Part shown: one piece after another, positions 38,457 through 49,091 of the stretch
Numbering within the stretch: position 1 is the stretch's first letter
How the letters are laid out: each line of letters opens with the position of its first letter
Assembly (NCBI GenBank): GCA_037176905.1
Contig: JBBBWG010012779.1
Span: 1 to 64,000 of the forward strand
Source of the DNA: Azolla pinnata
Lineage: Eukaryota; Streptophyta; Polypodiopsida; Salviniales; Salviniaceae
DNA length: 64,000 nt
Direction of reading: 5' to 3'
The notes under the pieces: generated by a model
Told to the model about the DNA's origin: nothing
The model's database searches: none
What the model saw: only the letters and a program-made list of their open reading frames with translations
Program-made: the position numbers and the translations under genes

Positions 38457-41400
38457 ATGGCTACCTTCGATCAGTATGAAGACAATGGCCTCCACAACAA
38501 GGTAAGCTCTCTCTTCGCTGCTACACTGCAAACTCCTCCGACGTCTGTTTCTTTCTTTCTTTTTCTCCTTCTCGGTCTTCCTAGGATTTCTCTTTCCCTC
38601 TCTCTTCGATTTCCGCCATGCCTTTCTTCTCCTGTGCCTTTGCTTCCTTCTTTCAGCTAGGGTTTTGTTCTCTGTCCCTGTATGTTTCTCCCTTTCAGCC
38701 GGTTTTCTTTCCTTTGTTCGATGCATAGCTTTCTTGCCCCCAATTCTCTTCTCTCCGCTGTTGTTTTTTTCATATTCTTTGCGACGTTTCTGGTTCTCCT
38801 CTCAGTGGCACTTCCTCAGCACAGGGTGAATCCGGTTTCTTTGCTTTTGCCTTTCTCTGTAGTTCCTCATTCATCGCAACTGTACGATGTGGATTTCTTC
38901 TCTCTCTCTCTCTCTCGCTGCGTACATCATCTTTGCAGATCAAGAAAGGAACTGCTTGACAGTATACATCGATGTATATGTGCTTCAAAATTCTCCGTTT
39001 TTTTCTGTATATCATCCGGAGCTGCGCTTTTTTTTTGCTTTGCTAGAAGTATTATAGATCACGACATGTGCTTCTATTTCTTCATAAATCTAGAACATTT
39101 CTCCGTTGCAGACACACTTCAAAATTCTCCTTTTTCTCCGTCTATCATTCAGAGCTGTATTTTTCTGCTTTGTTGTTAGACCTCGACATCAGGGAAGGTT
39201 GTGATTCCATTGATCAGAACTCAACCTGTGTCTGCTTAAAACCGAAACAAAAGGCTAGAAATATTGTAGATCATGCCATGTGTTTCTATTCTTCATAATT
39301 TTAGACATTTCTCTGTTGCATACACACCCCACTTGAATTTTTGCATAGCTAAGTTAATTTAGAACATGGGATACACGTCAAGTTATTCATCATTCAAGCC
39401 CTTTTTATCATTGCAGATATGATTCAGAGTAGACTTTCTATAACTGGCACCTTTTCTCTTTGTTGCATATCCACTTCAGAGATTATCTTGCATTGCTAGT
39501 TTTTGTATGAAAATTGTGATTTTATTTCTTTATCATTCTGACCTTTATTCCATAACATGTACACTCCGCAAATGGATTTTACATTCTTAGAGCTAGTTTA
39601 GACTGTGTGTTTGATATGTTTGAAATTGATTTCGATATTTGTTTGCATGTTGTTCAATTTTCTAGATGATAGATTGTTTAAATGCATCCAAGAGATTCAA
39701 TCTCTTCCCGTTGTGTGTTTCCATCAAGCTTTTTCCATCAAGGAGTCATGTTGACGTCCTGTGCATATATTGTTTCTGCATAAGATGCTTTTTTCTGCAT
39801 TGGCTGTTGGATTCTATCTGAGTCTGATTTCTTTTGCCAGCGAGATTTAGATTCAATGCATGTGTGAAATGGGTGTTCCAGGAATCGGTGAGAGAGTCTG
39901 GAAGAGACAGGGATATATTGAGAGAGAAAGAAAAGGAGTATCACAAGGAAAGGGATTCATCCAGACGCCGAAAACATAGAGATAAAGAACATGAAGATGA
40001 AGACCGAAAGGATCGTGATTCTAGAAGTAGAAGCGAAAGGCATGGCAGAGATCATGGTAGTGAAGGGCATCAAAGTAGAGACAGAGATCTCAGGAGAAGC
40101 CGAGATCGAAGCCCAGGTAGAAGCCGGGGCAGAAGCCGAGACAGAAGCCGTGAAAGAGCAAGGTAATTATATAAAGCCTTAGTGTGTAATTGCAAACCCT
40201 TCTTTTATCTCAAAAGCAACATTGTATTTTGTCGTGTAGGAGACATCATGATTATGATGACAGCGTTAGAGATAGTCGACATAGCCGGAGAACGCATTCT
40301 AGGTCAAGAGGCATTTCGAAAGATCGTGCAAGATCACGCTCACGCTCTGGCTCCAGAGACGAGAAGAGGTATTTCTTTCCTTCTGCCAGGAGCTTTTTTA
40401 GAGCTATCTTGGTATCTGTGTATGGATAATGTATCCTGATATCTTTAATTGTTATGGTTACAGTAAAAGAGCTAGTGGGTTTGATATGGCACCATCAAGT
40501 GTACCTTTCCTCCCGGGAATGACTTTACCAGGTACATCCGTCTCATCTTGGTTATGTATACTCTATAAACTGTTTCAAGAAAACGTTATTATTTTCGTTC
40601 ACATACTGGTGCTGAGGAAATCCCTCTGTTTTTGTGTTTTCTGGTTTTGTTTTTGGTTTGTTGTTTTTCTTTTTGTAAGTTCGGAAGACAACCTTGAGTC
40701 ACGTGGCCTTTTCTGCCTCTCCACTATATACAACAAGGAGAGGATTTGATTCATCTATATCGAGCTGATCCTTGATCATCTTTATGTTGGTAGTAAAATA
40801 CACATTCTTCTTCAAGTTTTCAGAGCAAGCCCACTTAGGCTAGACCTCTTTATGTCACATAGTATGCAGAAACAAGCAGAGCTTGGTCAGAAAAATATCC
40901 TATACCTTCAAATCTCTTGTACAGGAGTTCTAGCTCGCTTCACATAATTTTACTTTGATGTCTGAAGGTGTGCTCTACAGTTGGTTTCTTTGTTTTAACG
41001 TCTTTGGTGACAATGCAGGACAGCTACCTGGGATGCCACAAACATTGCCTACTGTTTTCCCGGGTTTCCCATTTGCAGGAACACAGATAGGAAATGTAAA
41101 CAAGAAAACCTTAACTATACTCCAGTTTATATGATGATTTGAACCCATTTAAATGCAATAATCATTCTGTAGCTTGTCTTTTTGGCATCTGTGAATAGAT
41201 TGCAGCATTGTCAGCCATGCCAATGCAAGCTATGACTCAGCAGGTTTTCCCTACTTCGCCTGTTACCTTATTGTGATTGTGTCATATTAGAGTGATCAGA
41301 AATTTAGGTCAAAAGAATTTTCTTTCGAATCATGCGGAAAAAATGTTTAAAACCCTTGATGGTAGATTATCTTGGATTCTGCTAAATTTCGTAAAAAGGC

Positions 41401-44400
41401 ATTGGATACTCTGCATATCTAGTCAATTATGCATTGGTAAACATGCTAGCATCATTGAAAAATTTTAAGTATTAAGCCACAGAGAATAGCATATAGTCAT
41501 CAGAGCACTGGACATTGATCTTGGTAATAATATACGGCTTATGCATCTTCATTTGACGTTTTTTACTGTCATAGCCATTTTTAAATTCACTGATTCTGTT
41601 TGTATACAAATATTAGCTGAGCTTGGCATTTTTGAAATTCTCATCAGTTTATGTTCTTGTCCAAAATAGCAGGCAATGAAGCATGCTCGCCGGGTGTATG
41701 TTGGTGGATTACCACCACTAGCCAATGAGCAGGTAGTTTCCATTTCCATGTAATGCTCAATGTTGATCTTTGTATGCACGTCAAACTGGGGTGCCTTGAT
41801 CAATTTATGGTTTTTTATGCCCATCTTGTTTATGACCGAAAGAAAATGGATAAAACAACTGCTATTGCTGAGTTGCATCATCACAATCAATACTTTTTGC
41901 AGACTATTGCAACATATTTCAGCCAAGTAATGCAAATCATTGGCGGGAATAGTGCTCCAGGTACTACAGACTCCACTAATTCTCTTCATATTGGACATTC
42001 CTTTATATACTCACGTTTTGATGGATACCCTTTCCTATGTAGGGGATGCTGTTGTCAATGTTTATATCAACCATGAAAAGAAATTTGCGTTTGTGGAAAT
42101 GCGAACTGTGGAAGAAGCGAGTAATGCAATGGCTTTGGATGGCATAATGTTTGAGGTGTGTATTCTGATGATTTTCTCCTCTGGGGCCATAGCTATAAAA
42201 CTCTTAGCATATGTTATGCTTAGTAATTTAAATTATTCTACCATTTTTTAATAATATGCCAAATACACTAAATAATGGATTATGTGGAGTAATCTTTGTA
42301 TATTTGTAGTATTCGATAGGTAATTTACTAACATTGGCTGATTTAATCTCTCTAGTTCATACCATACAAGTGTCATGCAAGAATCACATTAGAACGTTTT
42401 GCTTGGTGAAGAAATTGCTCCATCTCAGTATGGCCAAAATTTTGTTTTTTATATTTTTCATATTTTTGTGAAATGTAAAATACTTATTAAAATTACACTA
42501 GTGAGAATGGATTCGATATGTTAAATATGTTGAATACATGGAACGTTTGAAGTTGCTGTTAAAAAATATAGAATACATACTAAATACTTTCTGCAAAGTA
42601 CTTGATATAGAGAATACATAACAGCATGTCTGGGGTTTCATTATTTTCTAAAATAGATACTTTATTGTCTGGTATTTATGATGATTTTCAGGTAGATACT
42701 TTATTGTCTGGTATTTATGATGATTTTCAGGGTATGCCAGTAAGAGTGCGAAGGCCCAGTGATTATAATCCTTCATTAGCTGCAACACTAGGCCCTAGCC
42801 AGCCTAATCCTCATCTGAATCTTGCTGCTGTAGGTCTCACACCAGGGTAAGGGAGTAAAAATGAATGTCTCCAGTTGGATTTCTATTGCGTTTTTGGAGA
42901 AAACCTTCTGTAAAAGATCTTTTCCTTAACAATTTAATGCAGGATCGCAGGGGGTGCTGATGGGCCAGACAAGGTGTTTGTTGGTGGTCTTCCCTATTAC
43001 CTAACAGAAGCTCAGATAAAAGAACTTTTAGAATCATTTGGGTAAGATGTTGCCAAGTGCAAGTTCTCTTCATTTTAAACCGGAGTGACCATAAGCATGA
43101 GATCCCTCTTTATTTAGCTGTTAAGAGTTTTATGCGTTTTCACAGGCCTCTTCGTGGTTTTGATTTGGTGAAAGATCGGGAAACTGGGAACTCAAAGGGT
43201 TACGCCTTCTGTGTTTATCAAGTATAACATCTTCAACTAGGGTTTCACTTACATTTTGAGGGATAGACTGTCTTCTGATCTTTTCATGTTAAAAATGTAA
43301 TGGAATCTGCACAGGACCCTGTTGTTACAGATGTGGCTTGTGCTGCATTAAATGGATTGAAAATGGGAGATAAGACATTAACAGTGAGACGTGCAACTGC
43401 AGGGTAATATATTCTCCCATTCATTATTTCTTTTCATTGTGAAATACCTTTTAGACATTGTGAGTGAGTTGTGGCTTAATAAAGTCTCTCTCTCTCTACA
43501 GTGGGCAACCAAAATCAGATCAAGAAAATGTTCTCTTCCAAGCACAGCAGCAAATTGCAATGCAGGTTTTATTCCTTCCTCTGAAAGGGTTTATTATTCA
43601 AAGCAAAACGTAACTGGGTTAAAGCTGAGATGTTTACTTGATGACTGAAAGATTTTAACTTTGTTAACTGCAGAAACTTGCCTTGCAAGCTGGTGTTGCA
43701 TACAGTTTGATTACAGGAATGCCAACGGGAGCTGGTGCAAGCAGTGGGGTGTCTCACACTGAAACACCAACAAAAGTTTTATGCTTGACGCAAGTATGAT
43801 TTTAGGCTGTTTGGTTCCTCTAAACTCAAAACTGTCTTATGTTTCTAAACATTTCACAAACTTGTTGTATATTGCAGTTAGTATCTGTTGATGAACTGAG
43901 GGATGACTCCGAGTTTGGAGATATCTATCAGGACATACATGACGAATGTACTAAGTATGGTAAGTGGAATCATAGCATAGATGGTGTCAAGATTTTGGTT
44001 AGAAGTTGTGTCCCGTCTTATGTTTTCTGGCATCAACAGAACGCACTAACGTATTTTTTCTATGTATTAAGTGCCATAGAGGATTATTTGTATTCAATTA
44101 TGCTCTATTTTGGTGTTAATTCCCTAATAATGTGCAGCAGTTGTTTTGTGTGAATTGATCGATTAGTGGTTGCAATTTGATGGTTGTAAAGTGGACAGTC
44201 AGTTGCTACCTTATAAACAAAAATGAATAGAAATCTCTATCTTTAATGCAATAGGTATTGATATTATAAGATTCCCAGGCTGGGTTCTTAGCTAACGTTA
44301 GTAAACTGAGGGCTGGCCAGCATGGGGAAGTGGCTAGAAAGTTTTCAAGCAGTAAAATTAGGTGTATTTTTTCCATGGTTGCAATCTGCTAATAGCATGA

Positions 44401-44762
44401 TATATATGGCGTTTCCAGGAAGCATAGTGAATCTAGTGATACCCCGTCCGAGCTCAACAGGAGAAAATGTTCCGGGTCTTGGAAAGGTAGCATGATATGC
44501 TCGCCTTAGAGTTGTGTATCAAGTTCTTTGTTAGCCATATCAAGAGGGGTAATTTTTAAGTTAAAAAGAAGAAGTCGTTGAAATGTTTTTGCTTTTCCCA
44601 TGTTTTCTTGCTGTGTTGTTTTAGGCTTTTGTGGAGTACACAGATGTTCAAGGCTCGAGCAAAGCCAGGGCTGCTCTGAATGGGAGGAAGTTTGCTGGAA
44701 ACACTGTGCTTGCTGTATATTATCCGGAGGACAAGTTCTCAAGGAGGGAATTGGATGGCTGA
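38457..44762 (+). CDS. U2AF65: Splicing factor U2AF large subunit (U2AF65)
   Basis: U2AF65 binds the polypyrimidine tract and branch site and recruits U2 snRNP. Eighteen exons: 38457-38501, 39882-40162, 40240-40368, 40464-40531, 41019-41095, 41199-41243, 41673-41732, 41903-41960, 42043-42155, 42731-42846, 42943-43041, 43146-43221, 43315-43403, 43502-43565, 43674-43793, 43878-43959, 44419-44486, 44625-44762; 575 residues, close to remembered plant homologues. Order: Arg/Ser domain (about 16-150), linker with SGFDMAPSSVPFLPGM, RRM1 (about 220-300; VYVGGLPP, KKFAFVEMR), RRM2 (about 340-416; VFVGGLPYYLTEAQ, KGYAFCVYQ), and the C-terminal UHM (about 470-575; AFVEYTDVQGSSKARAALNG, VLAVYYPEDKF). The acceptor of exon 10 is duplicated, so an in-frame 13-residue insertion in RRM1 is possible. 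Intron 1 (1.4 kb) contains imperfect internal repeats. Confidence 0.96.
38980..39320. repeat. Imperfect internal repeats in U2AF65 intron 1
   Basis: CTTCAAAATTCTCC occurs at about 38984 and 39117. A block reading ATCA(C/T)G(A/C)CATGTG followed by TTCTAT...CTTCATAA occurs at about 39057 and 39268. ACATTTCTC(C/T)GTTGCA occurs at about 39095 and 39303. The copies overlap in order and look like old local duplications. Confidence 0.65.
42654..42731 (+). repeat. Exact 39-bp tandem duplication of the exon 10 3' splice site in U2AF65
   Basis: Copies at 42654-42692 and 42693-42731 are identical, each running from TAGATACTTTATTGTC to GATTTTCAGG. Each includes the AG and its upstream pyrimidine-rich stretch. 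Using the first AG (42690-42691) instead of the second (42729-42730) adds 39 nt with no stop, encoding VDTLLSGIYDDFQ between E292 and G293 in RRM1. Confidence 0.95.
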
Positions 44763-47220
44763 ATCCTGTAACGCCTTTTATATCAAATAAGAAAAAGGAA
44801 GAAAATTTTCAGTAGGGAGGTTTGATTCCTTACATCACACATTTTCCGCTATATATATATATATATATATGCACATGATATGTATGTGCACCCAATGCTA
44901 AAGAAGCAGGGGCTCAGAAAGGGTAAGAAAGCTGCTCCATTTTGATTGGTTTTTGTTCTTTATCGCACTCGGAATGCAGTCGACCTCATGTATAAGCTAA
45001 AGGATCAGCGGTGGGTTCGTTCTCTTATTTCAGTGTTCTTAGCTAACTTCAACAGCATTGCCAAAAAGCCCACCTTCTGAATTGTCCTCAGCTTTTATCA
45101 ATATACAAGATTTGCTAGCAAAGCTTTTGGGTAGGTAGTTTTACAGTCTTGAAGAAACTTTGAGCTGCTATGGAAAGCGTCAATTTTCTTCTGTTTTCTA
45201 GTGCCATATTCATCATCACCATTTGTTTCTTCCGAATGGGAAAAACTTAGGTATGTGTTGACAATGAAAAGCTGAGATTGAGATGTGGGCATATGGTCAG
45301 TAGACTTTTCTGCTTTAGTTTACTGGTAATGTTCTTTGCACTGATGCAGGCAATGGGACTTGCAGTTTTCTGGTATGTATTAAGCTGGTAATGCGAGACA
45401 TGCGAAAGCGGTGATAATGTTGCAGCTTAGAAACGACATCGGCTGCATTTTCATAAAATCTTCATGGACGGAGATTTTGGGAGGCCAATACATGTCGTTC
45501 TTCGATGATTTTGTGGTATTGTGCAAAGATGCCTCCATGATTTTTGTCGGATAGCCAAAGTTACCCTCAGAAATGTGGGGAAGCACGTTGAAGAATCGCT
45601 TCACTGGTGGCGAATGTGTGAGCCAATAATGTTCCTCGACATACTAGACGATTGACACTTCGATTTGGAAAAAGAAAAGTCTGGGAATGGTGGGAGTGTC
45701 TCACGGGCATGCTATAGTGTTATCCAAATGACACGGAGCAATACGAATATTTTTTTTTTTTTACGATCCCTTGAATGTAGAATCTAGTTTTTTAGCGTGA
45801 ATCGAGCCTCTATAGAGGCGTTGGATAAGAGCAGCTTGTGTGTAGTGGAACGAATCGGTTGCCATTTTGCAAGGGGATATACGGTTGCTACTAAATGTGG
45901 CAATGTGCTTGTTTGTACTCTACTTGATAACGAAACGACGCTCTTTTGTATAACAACTAGAAGCAAAGCAGACAACCTTGTCCCCACTGTTGCCATCTGG
46001 AGAGCTCGATGATTGATGGTTGGTACAGGAACTGTAAATGCAAGCTTCGCATAGGCCCAGTAGAGCACGTCTTCGATCAAACAACTCAAGCTACATATAT
46101 ACAATACGAGAGCCATTGACTTTTGAGCTAGTAGCAGATCGGGGTCTTGCTTTTTCTCTGGGCTCTTCCAAAGGAAAACTGTAGATGCATCATCGTCATT
46201 CATCCGACTAAGCAAAACAGTCACTAATCCGGGGCCAGTGTCGCATCAACATCACTGTAGAGTAAGTGCGGGAGATTACATAGTGACAAGCTTATGCTTT
46301 AAAAAACGCATAATTGTTATTCAAATGAGGAAGGAAAAAAGACAAGAGAAGCAGCAGCAGAAGAAGAAAAACAGGGAATCCGACTCCATGCAGCGCACAC
46401 TGCCGCGCTCAATGCTCCATCATCCATCTCATCCATCAGCAAGAAGATGCTCAGTAAAAAAGGGCAAAGGCAGACCTTTTCCGCTGCTGCACGGAAACGT
46501 GAACGAATCATTCCCTGAGGGGCTAGTGCTCACTATCCCACCACCATCGTATCCTCCGCCCGATATCCAGACCGATACTGAAAAACGATTATCGGTCTGG
46601 AAAGCTGTCTGCGAAAGCTACTGATCAGCACTCTGCATGGCGCGGTCGTCAACAAAGCACAAAGAGGACGATCGGGGAAGAGCGTGGATCGAGATCGAGA
46701 TGCATGCGATCCGAGAGCAGCATGTTGCGTTTGCTGGCCTTTTGAGGTCAATCAAGCCAGACATTGTGTGGCCAAACACCAAGCGCAATCGACAAACTTG
46801 ACGAAGAGAGGAGAGGGAGAGACCTAGATTGGAAGACAAGATACACAATTGTACCACTGCATTCAGGAGCTTCTCCCGGATGGACATGCTCCCTCCTTCT
46901 GCATCGGGGATCTATTAACGATGAGATTGGGGTGAGAACAGGATGGGATTAGGGGCGATTAACCACACTGCACCACCCTTGAGCGAAGGAAGGACTAACG
47001 ACGAATCCGAAATACCAATCCACGTCCCAAACCATAGCATATTATCGTGGATTATATATATATTTATTTATATATCTCGGAAGCTGACAAGCACGGATTT
47101 CGATGACTGACAGAGAGTCTTCACAGCATCTCATGATAATACCGCAATCAAAGGAGATTTGCCGAGTCCCCTCTGCGCGGGTAAACTCCCAGGGCTCAGA
47201 ATGGCCATGGATCGAAATGC
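44763..47220. other. U2AF65 3' flank and intergenic sequence
   Basis: A TA run at about 44850-44870 lies in the likely 3' UTR. Open frames at 45784-46224 (minus, 146 codons) and 46238-46624 (plus) have no recognisable domain, splice partners or codon bias and are not called. No repeat family was recognised. Confidence 0.45.
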
Positions 47221-47224
47221 CGCT

Positions 47225-47297
47225 TCTCTTCTTCTTCTTCTTCTTCTTCTTCTTCTTCTTCTTCTTCTTCTTCTTCTTCTTCGTCTTCGTCTTCTTC
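47225..47297. repeat. (TTC)n microsatellite
   Basis: About 22 TTC units then GTCTTC variants. Reverse-strand poly-Glu frames over it are repeat artefacts. Confidence 0.95.
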
Positions 47298-47414
47298 TGA
47301 TTGTGATTCTGATTCCGATTCTTCTTCATCTGCATTTCCGAGCTGCGAAATGTTTATGGCCGGGATTCCCGGCGCCGGGAAACCGAGAGAGCCAAGGGGC
47401 GGGCGAATGGGCTG

Positions 47415-47525
47415 CTGACACGTGGCGGGCGCCGGCCAGCGGGCGCCTGCCACGTGGCGGGCGCCGGCCAATGGGGGAGCGCCACGTTGCGCGCGCCCGG
47501 CCAATGGGCGCCTGCCACGTGTGCG
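47415..47525 (+). promoter_or_regulatory. G-box / CCAAT module array in a GC island, putative BRO1-like gene promoter
   Basis: CACGTG lies at 47419, 47451 and 47516, and CACGTT at 47483, giving spacings of 32, 32 and 33 bp. Between them are GCCGGCCAGCGGG, GCCGGCCAATGGG and CCCGGCCAATGGG, two of which are CCAAT boxes. GC content is far above the neighbouring sequence. It lies about 1.6 kb before the BRO1-like start codon; CT-rich leader-like sequence follows, with a plausible donor (TCTCAG|GTGAAA at 47746) for a 5' UTR intron. The module resembles the ELIP promoter array. Confidence 0.65.
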
Positions 47526-47818
47526 GGCCCGCTCATCTCCTCCTCCTTCCTTCTTCCTTCCATTTCCCTTCCCTTTCTCTCTGTTCCGATCGTGTCTCTG
47601 ATTTTCGCTCCTGATTCTCGCTCCGCTGATACGCGCGCGACGCGTCTGCTCGCAGCCCTCTCTCTTCTTTTGCCGCCTGCTCGATGCGGAGGTCAAACCC
47701 CGCGGCCACAGACCGTAACCGCAGGCCGAATTCCGCTGCGTCTCAGGTGAAAATTTCCATCCTCGATTCGGCCCGGATTGCTTCGATTTCACTTCCTCCC
47801 ACCTTCCAACACTTCCAT

Positions 47819-47879
<61 letters not shown>

Positions 47880-48700
47880 CTTTATTTATAAAGAAGCTTC
47901 TCCTGTTTGCAGTGATTAATTCGTAAGTGGCACCTGTCTTTGTGGGTTTTTCTCTTCTTCTTTTTTTTGTCGCTTGTTTTTCTGTTGCACCTATTTTGGA
48001 ATCGGAGTCTCCATAATTTATTTGTGGGTTCAATCTGTTTTATTCTGTTCTTTTTTTTCTTTTTTCTTTTTTCTGCTTGGAGGAGGGAGAGCGGGGGTTT
48101 GTGGCTAGTCAATAAGCTGGCTTATGCATGCATGCATCATTATCCTTCAATTTCCTTCTCTGTCTTATAAATCTTTCATCGTTCAGTTTTTGATTTTTCT
48201 GGGATCAGTCATCCAAATCCCAATCGGACAAAAAAGGGTTTCTTCCTCCAGTGAATATCGTCCATGGCCATATCAAATTACTATTTTTATTTTTTCCACC
48301 TCTCTGGAATCATCGATGATGCACTTCTAATTGTGCTTGAAATGAATTCAGTCATGTATAATTGGACATAACTATTTACTGGTTGTTTCCTCCTTTAAAC
48401 GATGCATTTCTTTAAAAACTTTCAATAATTTGTTTAACAATGCTTCCCCTTTCTGCATGTTGTAGTTTGAAATTCTCGTCTAGATCATCGACTTGGGAAA
48501 TCGAGGGAAAAACACTCATGATCTCAGCTTACTGATACTCTCTGCAAGGTATAATGAAAAGTTACTTATGTATTTAATGCCATACAGTATTTGCTCGACG
48601 GATCACCTTGCACAAAATTACAGATTTACATATAACCAAAAATTACAGATATACACACAATTAAACATACATCATATACATATGCAGCCAATATGCACAT

Positions 48701-48738
<38 letters not shown>

Positions 48739-49091
48739 GAAAATTTATTGTTTATGCATACATATGTGTGTGCATGAATATTTGTTGTGTATATATATGC
48801 ATGGATCCAGATATCTGTATCTATCGCTATCTATCTATATAATTTGACTAGTTAGTAGTCAGGCATAACATTGGATCAGGCATGCTTTCTGAACGAGATG
48901 CATACATAGTGAGTATACTTATACGATTTAACAGCTCAATCTTGTCGTCTTGGTTTTCTAGAGAAAAATAAAGTGATTTCAAGGTTATTGATTTTGGTGC
49001 TTACTTATAATACCGCAATGTGCAAGCAACAATGAAAGATTGAGAGTGCAGAAACAATTTTGAATTGTCTATTTCAGGATAACAAAGTATT
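47526..49091 (+). promoter_or_regulatory. Presumed 5' leader with intron(s) of the BRO1-like gene
   Basis: CT-rich sequence, a (GTCT)n/(CT)n run at about 47820-47875 and an (AC)n run at 48703-48732 separate the GC island from the start codon. No coding exon fits before 49092, so a spliced 5' UTR is the simplest reading. The exon borders are not determined. Confidence 0.4.

Noticed and set aside
42626-42850. Separate small gene beginning MSGVSLFSK
   Set aside because: It is intron plus exon 10 of U2AF65; openness through the intron end comes from the 39-bp duplication.
45784-46224. 146-codon minus-strand open frame
   Set aside because: No recognisable domain, no splice partners, and plausible as chance in this composition.
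47196-47792. 198-codon minus-strand frame over the GC island
   Set aside because: Arg/Ala-rich and poly-Glu from GC-rich promoter repeats and the TTC tract; no family motif.
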